Shown here piece after piece: positions 45,451 through 55,424 of a DNA stretch of 64,000 bases. The number at the start of each line of letters is the position of its first letter. The stretch's first letter is position 1. Below the pieces are notes generated by a model. That model did not search any database, was not told the DNA's origin, and worked only from the letters and a program-made list of their open reading frames with translations. A program made the translations under genes and the position numbers. This DNA comes from Flaveria trinervia (taxonomy: Eukaryota; Streptophyta; Magnoliopsida; Asterales; Asteraceae), in assembly GCA_025506515.1 (NCBI GenBank), contig CM046453.1:3044501-3108500 (forward strand), written 5' to 3'.

Positions 45451-48400
45451 CTAGCATACCTCATCAAGTTTAGCTTGTTGATTATTTTCTTCCAACATCA
45501 ATCCAAAATGAATGTGAGGGAAATGTGCCCACTATATCCGAAGAGAATTAACAGTACTTGTCATTGAATATTAAAGATTTATCTATCAATATAGTATGCA
45601 CACACATACAATATACATATAGACACACACATACCTACAACAATGAGAAACATAACTACTCTACATTGTGAAAGCCACCAAACAAGAAAAAGAAAGTAGA
45701 GTATGCAGAAATATCCTATCATGCGCACTTACGTTTTTTGCAGCAGTGCTAAAAGCTTCCCTGTGACTAATATTTGGATTTCTAGCTTTAATCCTCTGAA
45801 TCTCCTCTCTACAAATTCACATATTTCTTTTTTTTATTGGAGATATTAAAGGAAAAAATGAATATCCATTCAAACTTTAGGGTTAATGATATCCAAAACT
45901 TACAAAATTTAGTTGTGTTATTAATTAAAAAGCTAAAAGAGATTAAGTAGTGTTCTTACTTTATGAACTGGTTGTATGCAGAAGGAACGCGCTGCCTCTT
46001 TTCAGGAACTGAGAAAATATATTGTTCACGTGAAAATTGAGGCACCAAGTATTTTTTGCTATTGAATGTTGCATTTGTATAATTTAACTTATAACCACTG
46101 GAGTTTTTATTGGACAATCTTGAAGTTATATTAAGCTTTAGTACTTTTGAAGTAAGAAGAAAATATGTACCGCGATTGATCTTCTGATCAAGGGTGATGG
46201 AAACCGGAGACGGTCTCGTTGGCATCCTGCTATTGTATTTTGAAGAGGAACCCAAATCAACCCTATAATTTGTAGTGTGGGTTGGAGCTTTCTGAAATAT
46301 CAAAACAATAGTCTTACTTAATCTTTTTAAGGTGTTATGTTTTAATATATGTCCGTCTATAATTAACAAACTAATCTTCTATAGCAGGAATATCAGTCGA
46401 CTGGCATCAGACACCAAAGTTATCACGTGAAAATTTAATTACTTTACGAAGAAAACCGTCTTATTAAATGATCTAAATACAACATATATAAGTCTCGTTT
46501 ACTGTTAATTACTCTCAAACACCTGGATGTAATCTAAATACTATCAAAATTTGTTAATAAACTAGTACAAAAGTTTATTAACCTAGTGGTAAGTCACCTA
46601 AAATATATTTTAAGAGATCGGGGTTCAAACCTTCATTGAGTAAAAACATTTGATACCCAACTTCGTTCAAATAAATAAAAACACTCCTTAAAACCCTAAC
46701 AAAAGACAAGATCCAACTAAAAACTCTCCAGATTTAATCTAATCTTGTTATTCACTTCAGATTTTACTGTTTGAAAAAAAGTTCAGAGAAAGAAACTGAA
46801 CTAACTACATTGAAGTGACTGTATCTGTTAGATCCCAAAGTAAAAGTCAGAAAAATAAGAAAAAGAAAAAGAAAAACACCACAGTGGATGACACTTGCTG
46901 CTAATTATGTCCAAAACATAGATCTTACAGAAGTAACTAAAAAAATCTTATTGCAAAGAAAATGTAAAAAGACACCATTAAAAAAGGATCTTTGAACTGC
47001 TTTTGATCATTGAATCACATTAAGAAACAAATTATATGCAATGCAATAAAGGGTTATAATCATAAATCATAATAGATAAACGTAAACTATAAATAATAAA
47101 TAAAAAGAAAGAAAGGGAGAAACCCTGACGCATTTTATACAGAATTCAGATGTTGGCCGCAAACATTAACCTATAGAAAACGGCGTTTAGGGTTCTTGAA
47201 TCTATGATGTAACAGCAATGAAAAGGGGGTTCTTTAGATTATCCTATCTATGACCTAGAGTAAGTAGATCTACTGATAATTATTAAGTTTCACAAAAAGT
47301 ACCAAAATTTAGTTACCTAATTCTGCAAAAGGTCAAACCTAGCCCTAGTCAGGTTAAATTTACATTCACCAATCTGCATTCAGGTTCTAACAGGCACCAG
47401 TTAAACAAACAATGTTCCGATTTATATTTAGTAAATGTGTTGCTTCTTAGTTGCTTAGAATTTTGAAGTCATATGATGAACATATATGTAAATTAAGAGG
47501 TGGAATGAGAGGTTATGTGCGTTAGTTATTTTAGAAAACTCTCTCATCTTGATTTGCTTAGGTTGTAAGGGTTGTTATTATACTTTGCATTTTTCGAAGA
47601 AAGATAAATTGGTTAGATTTTAAATCAGCAACTTCAATAATGGTACCTTTAAGTTATTAACACTGGTGGCAATTTTTGCTGTCGGAATTAACATTCTTAA
47701 AGCCCACTGGCAGAAACAAAACCTTTTAAAACATGTCGGTTTAAAGGTTTTATATTCAAGTCTTACAGGAGTAGAACTAAAATCGTTGTTCTTAGAAAAA
47801 AAATGAAATTAACATTCTTGAACTAAATTAGGGTTATGATATATAATTAAAATAATAACAGTCACCTGGGCATGGTGATGAGAAGTAGAATCTTGGGTGT
47901 TGGAGCTAGAATTTGTGATAGACTGGTGAAAGGCAGCAGCCATGCCCATATTCACAGACCACAGATTGCTGCAGTGTCCACATCTCACTGTCACTATGTC
48001 AAACAAGCTGCTGCATGGTACACTCACCTACATTTTAACCAAACACATCAATTATTACCTCCAAATCAAGAATACCCATTTCAGAAATTCAATCAAAAAC
48101 ATAAATTGGTCACTCAATTTTGTCATCAAGTCTAAAATAAGACTTTTAGGGTTCAAATTTGCAACTTTATATATGATCAAGAACCCTAGAAGAATCTTGT
48201 ACGTGTTGAGAAGTGCAGCTCAAACAATGATTTAGGGAAGATCAATTTTTAAAGGCAAAGTTAATTCTATAACTCTTGAATATTAACACAAAGTAATCAA
48301 TATATGTGTTTAAAAACACTTCAGATAAAAAAGAACCAAAAAACCAAATCAACCAAAGACATACTAGTTTGAATCAATGGAAGAAGAATCTTTAGAAATG

Positions 48401-48981
48401 GGATCTTAATTTGTTACTTGAGCATGTATTTGATGTTGATTAAGAGCCAGAAAAATCCAAGCTTTTTGGGGGTACTCACATGCAATGATATTTAGGGGAA
48501 CTAATGGCCCTTTTAATTTGGTCAAAAGTTCAACCAACTGAATTTGATGATGATTAATTTGGCATGTAACTAGTCATTCAAGTACCATCATCAGTTCCTT
48601 ATGTGTGTGTAAGTGTGTGAGAGAGAGATTTCAGAATTCAGATATTTGTAGGACTTTAATTATCTTTTGACTGAAAATTGAAGAAGAAATGATAAAAAAG
48701 AAGCTTCAAACAATGAAAACTTGACTGTATGAGTTTGTGTACGTGTGCAGCCAAAGTGAAGAAGAAAACTTGATTTCAGACGAATCAAATTTATATGATC
48801 TCAAGCAAAAACCCATGATGCTACTGATAATCTTTTATCATTTTAGCACCATCAAGTTTTGCAAGAACAAAGACATATATAGAGTGTGTACCGCAAGAAC
48901 AATATTGCAAAAGTTACAAGGGATATAACACAGTTGCTGATCAGATGTTGCTGTTAAATCTATGCAGCTGCTGTTTGACAT
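45451..48981 (-). CDS. YAB5-like: YABBY transcription factor (YAB5-like), six resolved coding exons
   Basis: Exons (minus strand): 48892-48981, 47866-48027, 46171-46291, 45960-46008, 45733-45808 and 45460-45531. All have GT-AG junctions and matching phases, giving 190 codons. The start MSNSSCIDL is the only ATG before the zinc finger. The C2C2 finger is C22-x2-C25-x20-C46-x2-C49 and is split by intron 1, as is usual in YABBY genes. A Ser/Thr/His-rich linker follows. The HMG-like YABBY domain covers residues 125-177 (PEKRQRVPSAYNQFIKEEIQ, NPNISHREAF, WAHFPHIHFGLML). The family sets abaxial fate and blade growth in leaves. After KLDE the frame reads Val-Cys-stop (to 45451) unless it splices to a further exon. 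Class YAB5 is from the VPEKRQR and GLMLE wording and is likely but not proven. Confidence 0.92.
46575..46695 (+). mobile_element. SINE-like tRNA-derived sequence in YABBY intron 2
   Basis: TTAACCTAGTGGTAAGTCAC fits a Pol III A-box, and GGGGTTCAAACCTTC about 35 bases later fits a B-box, which is the spacing of a tRNA-derived SINE head. It lies antisense to the gene inside the 1574-bp intron 46292-47865. The tail is short and poorly defined and no target duplication was found. Confidence 0.42.
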
Positions 48982-49103
48982 CTCTCTCTAATCGATCCCA
49001 GATACTCTCTCTCTACAAATTAAAGAGAACTTCAAATCTTTGTGTGTAAGTGTTGAAGTTGGAGTGATCACTGTACGTAGTTTATTCTAGTTTTAAGTTG
49101 TTT

Positions 49104-49112
49104 CTATTTATA
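49104..49112 (-). promoter_or_regulatory. TATA box of the YABBY gene
   Basis: The minus strand reads TATAAATAG about 125 bases upstream of the ATG, giving a transcription start near 49075 and a leader of about 95 bases rich in CTCTCT. Position and sequence fit a plant core promoter. Confidence 0.65.
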
Positions 49113-50703
49113 GATGAAGAAGGAGATCAAGAAACATTATATATAAGAAATTATGTGCATATATCTCAGAGAGAGAAATTAAAAGGGAAATAAGAAAGAG
49201 GGTAATGGGATGGGATCCAAAGAGCTAAGGGGCTAAGGCATTATAGCAAAAGGTAGTTTCAGATAGTGCATGCGGGCCCTGAACCATGCACCCAAATTGA
49301 CACGAACTTGACTAGCCGAGCCATTTATTTAAGCTATCATAACATGTTTCGAGTATGTCAATTATAGTTTAGGTTAAAGGTGTTCTTTATTCGAATCAAA
49401 CTTGAAAAACTAATATCTGATCGAAACTTCAAACACACATTTTGAACATTTCAATTGGATCCTTACCGAATTGAATTTAGATCTTTAATATTGGAACCAA
49501 CCTGGCCCAATGATTTGAATTCAGTTTAAAATAAATTTACATCAATACAATACTCATATTGTACTATCGGACACTTAAGTTAAATTAGGCTTAAATATAA
49601 ACATCATTGGCTAGTGATTACATTTATCAAAGAGACAAAGACTAAATACTCAAATCTGAGCTGAACAAATGTTTATAACCTAATTGATTGTGTATTCTCT
49701 TTCTCACCACAAATCGTAGCTACTTATCATCTTCACTATCAAGTCTTCATCGACAAACCCTAGCTGTCAAATGCCAAACCCGACTCAGTCAAGTACCTAA
49801 CCATTTGAGTTAAGGTCGCTCATTTACATCATCACTTTAGTACTACTCGAGTCTTAGTGCTTCATGCTTCCTGCTGATTGATTCTCAACCATTTAGTTGC
49901 TCTTTGCAAGCCTTGAGATGGAATCACAATCCTAGTTTGCGAGCAACAACATGGTTAAATTATGTACTTATCTACAAAATCGTTTTGGTTGTAAATCCAT
50001 TTTGATAGGCGTAACTGAGTACGTTCTCACTTTCATACAAGTTTGTTGTTAATGTATTAATCTTTGAGTAAAAATCATGCCTTTAAGTATTGAGTTATAA
50101 AAGCCACACCTTGGAGTACTAAGTTATAAAAGTTGTGAGTTTGAGGTTTTGATTTTATAGCAAGTGTGATGTTTAAGACTAACTTACGTTAGTTTTTTGG
50201 TTATTGTCCGGCAAAATGACCAAAATTGTTAGGATTTCAGGGATATTTTTAAAATAGTTTTAGGCACTTGAATACAAAATGATAAAACCATCTTTGATAA
50301 TAGAAAATATCTCTCACTTGAAGTCAAGTTGCAAGATGAAATAAAACCAGTAGAAAAAGAATATCAAAGTTCTAAACTATTTGCTTTGATATATTTTAGA
50401 ATGATCGGATGATGTTCATTTCATCCACACCGACATTAAGATTGAGGTTAAATCACCTTATAATTAAAACCTTTCGGTTAACCTTGTTCTAAAACACATA
50501 AAGCTTAAACCGGGAGGAGGGTTGGTGATGGTGGATATGGTTTGCTCTTTCCAATTTTATGCATAACTACTTTCTATTAAATGGTTTAACCCTGGTGTAT
50601 AATTTCAAAATGATAACCTAAGCCCTTTTTATCCATGCGCTTATAATTTTCCAAACATTTGAATAATTAATTACAATATAATAAGCTTAGGGTTATTATT
50701 TAA
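49113..50703. other. YABBY upstream region and intergenic DNA
   Basis: This region should hold the promoter of the YABBY gene (minus strand). No transposon or gene recognised; the right edge is the Helitron at 50704. Confidence 0.5.
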
Positions 50704-51103
50704 CTAGACAAAAGACTCATGTATTACATGAGGAAATAAATTTAACATGTTAGCACCATTAGTTTTATGAATGTTTTGTTTGTTACATTTCATTATTCAT
50801 TGGTAAAATAAAAAATAATATATGTCTAAAAATTAAAAATACACATAATAAAAATTAATAATTACAAAATTTATTTTAAGATAAAATATAATAAAATATT
50901 CAGTGTAGTATGTTTTAATATTAAATACTAATTGTAACATCTCGTATTTTTGTTAATTAAAAGTTAATCTACGTTATACTTATAAGGGTCATTGTGGTCA
51001 TTTATGGAACTTGTGGGCTATTTGTGCTTGTTTCTTTATTAAATGTTAATAATTTAAGCAATTAAATTATATATAATAAGAATAACAATGTGTAATATTA
51101 ACA

Positions 51104-51203
51104 ATAGTAATAACAAATAATAATACTAATAATAATGATAATAATGATAATAATGATAATAGTAATAATAATAAAATTATAACAATAATAATAATATTAG
51201 TAA
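51104..51203. repeat. AAT/GAT trinucleotide microsatellite in LTR
   Basis: Imperfect runs of AAT and GAT triplets. The same array is at about 59033-59132 in the other LTR, so it was present when the element inserted. Confidence 0.9.
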
Positions 51204-52074
51204 TATCAATCTGTAAGAGTTATTAAACTTGGAACTATTAAAAATTTAAATTAAGAAAGTTAAAGGGGTTGTTTTGCCAATTTAATAAACTTTAAATGAA
51301 AGTTTTGTGCATAAATTAATAAAAACGAAACTGCAGGGACTGATTGTGTAATTAACAAAAAAACCCCAAAACCTTTTCCCCTCTTTCCCGTTTTTCCGGC
51401 CTGTTTTCCCGGCCGACTTCCGGCGGCCCTCTAGCCCCTTCGAAACCCGGTTTTTGCAATTAAAACCAAATTAAACTCTCAAACCATCATGTTGCTAACC
51501 GTTTCGAACTCTTAATGCAGTTTAATTGGAGTTAAGGATGGATATGTGAGCGTTTGGGGTCGGTAACCGACGACCTTCGAACCAAACGACAATTGAAAGT
51601 AATGATAATCTAATTAAATGGAACCTAAACAATCATTTAACTATCTTTAATCTATTACAACTTTCAATTTCCCTTGAAACACACAAAATTCACACCTTTG
51701 ATTAACCATTGTAACCGCGACCTGCAACTTACTCGAACACTACCTTCGGGACTTCAAAACTTGAGATTGTTTGAGGGCTTTGATTCGTGTACGTTTCGCG
51801 AAGCTCCACACGAAGTTAATTGGATTATGATCATCATTTAACCAACAATCGAGCTCTACGTGGTTGCGGCTTTCTTTTAAACCGTTCTCATCAATCTAAT
51901 CTTCGATCCAGGTAATTTAACTTATGTGCATACTCAAAAATACGTGGGGAATCTTTATTTCTGAAAATACTATCGAATCGAACTCCAATTTGATCGAAGG
52001 AGGTTCTAGGGTTCATGTAAATTAGGGGAAACCATTTAAGGATTGCTTTTAAGATTTAAAATCGGGTTTACATC

Positions 52075-52152
52075 GCGGCTAGGAGCCTTGGTTCATTGGT
52101 CAGCACATTGCATTCCATCCGTGAGGTCCCGGGTTCGAACCCGAGCACCCTC
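52075..52152 (+). other. tRNA-like segment with Pol III boxes inside LTR
   Basis: TTGGTTCATTGGTCAGCAC resembles a tRNA D-arm/A-box and CCGGGTTCGAACCCGAG contains a perfect B-box, with about 45 bases between. The T-stem does not pair properly and no standard acceptor stem is seen, so it is not a tRNA gene. It is repeated at 60017-60094 in the 3' LTR with one change in the A-box (TTCATTTG). A captured SINE or tRNA fragment is the simplest reading. Confidence 0.55.
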
Positions 52153-53454
52153 ATACAATTTTTAAAAAAAAAAGGTTTTTGCCTTTAAAAAGGCTATATA
52201 AAATTTCTTAAAAATTATAAAAATTGGTTTTATAAATTTTGTTTATTTTAGAAATTATCTAATTATTTTCTGTTAATTTATTTCTTTAATCTCCTTAATA
52301 AATTTGTTTTATATGAAATGTTACTAGAAAATGTTATAATTAGTTATTTTCATAAAAACAAACTTTAAATAGTTGAAATCACTAAATTATTATTTGGTTT
52401 ATATGTTATCTTTAATTTTAGATTAATTATGTTGATGATAAAATTTAATTTACATTTGATGATTAAATCATTATAAGGGTTAATTTAAAAGGATTAATTA
52501 AGTTTTCTTCGTTATATTAAAATATATGTTTATGCGGTCGACAAATAACCTTATTTATAAAAACCCCAAATTCATATTGGAACCCTAGTTCTCGTTATAT
52601 CGTTAACCTTATTATTGACCTAAATCTTATAATATATATAGGTGTCTTGTGACGTTCATCTTGGAACGACGTCTATTATTGTTCTTATTAATCTTCTTAA
52701 TATACTTATTGATCAAGTGAGTTTTCCTTGCCCTTTTTTTACATTTTTCACACTAATTTGGGGTGAAACATGATTACTTATACTTAACACACTTGTAAAC
52801 GTTTAGACTTGTAAATCACTTGCAATTCATATTTTTGTCATGGTTATTTGTGTATTATAAGTGTTTATATGAGATACATATTTTTGTTTACAATCATTAA
52901 CTATTGCTAGCCTGGCAACGTTTTAGATCTTTGTGCCTGACAAGCCTATTTGGTGCTAAAGCCGAGGTATTGCCGGCTCCTGATGACGTATGCTTGTTCA
53001 TCATGGGAACCAAATACACTTAGCCAATCTTATATACTTGTAATCAAGTCGAGGTTTGGTTGTAACAATATGTGTTATATAACCTTACTAACTTATGACC
53101 TATGACATGAATTGCTACTTGTAACTTTATCATATTATGTATGAAAACTTTGGAAACTCACCAACTATTTATAGTTGACCTTTTATTTTTATCATGTTTC
53201 AGGATCCCCGAGTTTAAAGTGGACTTTTGAAGCTTGCAATAAAACTAGGACTTGGACCTAGTTTAATAAATAAAATGTTATGTTATGTTTTGATTTATGT
53301 TTGAACTTACTTAACGTTTGAGACTTATGTTTGAATTTTGCTTTTGAAACTTATAATTTTAATATTTACATTTAACTATAGCGTTATGTGGTTGTGAACA
53401 ATCTTAACCCTCACATCTCGACGTTTCCGCCGTCAAGGTTGGGGTGTGACAGAT

Positions 53455-53468
53455 TGGTATCAGAGCCC
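53455..53468 (+). other. Primer binding site (tRNA-Met) of gypsy element 2
   Basis: TGGTATCAGAGCCC starts three bases after the 5' LTR and is complementary to the 3' end of plant initiator tRNA-Met. Confidence 0.93.
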
Positions 53469-54147
53469 ATAACTATAAGGATTTAGGTTATTAGAAATGG
53501 TGACCTAGACTATAGCTTATGCATGAACCTCATAGAATAATATTTATATTCTTGGAATTAAATATATAGTTTGCATGCTACATAATGCTATGCCATACGT
53601 ATGTGCAACTTGATGCCTTAGCATAAGTTGCCTTGTAATTGTTTAAACTTTGTTACTTGTCTCCTTAAACTTATCTTTGACATTTTGACTCTCCCCGACA
53701 AATGAAACTTCTTAATCTTATTCTCGTCAACACATGGAAACCTATGCTTATGCTTATGATTTGAATCTTTAGACGTTATGTCTAATCTATATAAATCTCA
53801 TCAAGGTTTTGATTTCATGAACCTAAGAAATTTGTGTGACACATAGACACCTGTATTCTGGATTTCCTGGCAAAAGGCCCTCAGGCTAAGGCAAGCATAT
53901 CGCATAAATCCTATGGGACTAGTTATGCTTACCTGGGGATTTCTGGGATGAGTGATAAACTATGGTCAACATACACAAATTCCTAAGGCGAATGGGTCAA
54001 CTTACCTTGACGTGTCAATGTTTCCAAATGGTAATGCGTTATCAAATGGAACCATTCCATGTGCCTTACAACTCTTGTCTTATCCTTGTTGAATTATAAT
54101 TCTTGTTATTCTTTTCCTCGTATCTAATTCATTTTGCATATTCCAGC
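53469..54147 (+). other. Gypsy element 2 leader before gag
   Basis: The untranslated leader between the primer site and the first gag ATG (54148). No ORF of note or recognisable signal. In this position a packaging or dimer signal would be expected. Confidence 0.5.
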
Positions 54148-55359
54148 ATGTCTCGTCATCATGGAAGCGTGGAAGTTCCGATCGTAAGCTAGCCGCCATG
54201 ATTGCCCGACAAATGGCTGCTGCCATCCCAACCATGGTTGCCGAACTCAATAGCACTTTAATGACCAACTCTAGCAACAATGGACATGGGGAGAATAGTG
54301 CTAATCAAGGGCGCAACAACCAAACTTGCACCTTCAAGCACTTTAGCTCATGTAAACCCACTAGTTTTAGTGAGCCACTGGTCTTCTTGAGTGGTTCGAG
54401 AGCATGGAGAACACTTTTGTAAACTGTGAGTGTCCCGAGGCACTCAAAGTTCGTTATGCCACTAGCATGCTCCAACAAAGGGCTCTCACCTGGTGGAATA
54501 GCGAGAAGAGAAATCATGGGCCCGATGCTATTCTGGCACTTACTTGGGAAGAGTTCAAGAACATCGCCATCGTGAAGTTCTGCCCGAGAAGCGAACTGCA
54601 AAAGTTGGAGGAGGAATTTTGGAATTTGAAGCAAAATGATGGTGATCATTTGGCCTACTCAACCGGCATCCTGAGTTGAGTATACTGCTGCCTCATATGG
54701 TCGACACTGTCCCCCGCAACATCGAGAAGTTCATTAAGGGTGTACCACCCCAAATTCAAGATGCTGTGGTGGGTAGCCGACCCACAACTTTAGAAGAAGC
54801 CATTACCATCACCGCTCAACTCACCGAGAACCATATACGAGCGGGCACCATGTCTGTGAATGGTGCCAAGAAGGTGGAAAAGATAGCTACCGAGGCCGTT
54901 AAGGAGACCAAAGCTGAACCGTCCAACAACAACAACAACAAGAAGCGCAAGTTCACACCGGCGCGTAACTATGTTGTGGCTGCACCCAAACAACCCCAAA
55001 GACAACTTGTACATGTGGATACACCTGTGGCACAAGTGCCTGGGGCTAGGTCTTATGCTGGTCCTCAGCCTATGTGCAACACGTGTAGGTATCATCATCC
55101 AGGGAATCAACCATGCCGCATCTGCACCTTATGCGGTAAATATGGTCATTTGGTGGCGACTTGCCACCGTGCACCTAACAATGCCACCGTGGTCACAAAT
55201 CGTGTTTGCTACAACTGTGGGGAACCTGGTCATTTCCGCCCACAATGCGCTCGTCTCGTGGGTAATGTTCCACAAGCCCGAGGACGTGCTTTCAACATCA
55301 ACGCTAACCAAGCACAAGCAAACAACGATGTGGTGAATGGTAGGTTAACTCACCTTTAA
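54148..55359 (+). pseudogene. Gag of gypsy element 2 (frameshifted at its start)
   Basis: ATG at 54148 (MSRHHGSVEV) leads into a stop after a few codons by an early frame slip. The body is in three overlapping frames, 54198-54422, 54404-54679 and 54676-55359. They hold CTFKHFSSCKPTSFS, RALTWWNSEKRNHG, FCPRSELQKLEEEFW and HMVDTVPRNIEKFIKGVP, the retrotransposon Gag core. An Asn/Lys stretch comes next, then two full zinc knuckles CTLCGKYGHLVATC and CYNCGEPGHFRPQC. The frame ends VVNGRLTHL and stop at 55357-55359, reading five codons past the codon that contains the splice-like donor at 55340. Confidence 0.88.
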
Positions 55360-55422
55360 CTTTTGTGATCCGATTCTTTTCATACATTACCTGTATCGTT
55401 AAATACCTTAAAAATTGAACAG
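55340..55422 (+). other. Apparent GT-AG intron between gag and protease of gypsy element 2
   Basis: An 83-bp AT-rich segment begins GTAGGTTAAC and ends AAAATTGAACAG. Removing it joins the first base of a Gly codon (55339) to GT at 55423-55424, restoring Gly and continuing Met-Phe-Leu-Ile into protease with no change of phase. Unspliced, Gag stops at 55359 and the protease frame is only open from about 55419, so the two frames never overlap and ribosomal frameshifting could not bridge them. Gypsy element 1 in this window reads through the same place without any insert. Confidence 0.65.
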
Positions 55423-55424
55423 GT

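Larger units (their letters stand above)
50933..53451 (+). repeat. 5' LTR of gypsy element 2
   Basis: It starts TGTAACATCTCGTA and ends GGGGTGTGACA. It contains an AAT/GAT trinucleotide array (about 51104-51203), a GC-rich CCGGCCGACTTCCGGCGG patch (about 51408) and a tRNA-like segment (52075-52152). The start of transcription is not clear from sequence. Confidence 0.96.

Noticed and set aside
45956..46369. 137-residue continuous minus-strand ORF read as one exon
   Set aside because: It spans YABBY exons 3 and 4 with the intron between them read through. Splice sites and family alignment support two exons.
52075..52152. A functional tRNA gene
   Set aside because: The B-box is perfect but the T-stem and acceptor stem do not pair, and the anticodon arm is not recognisable.
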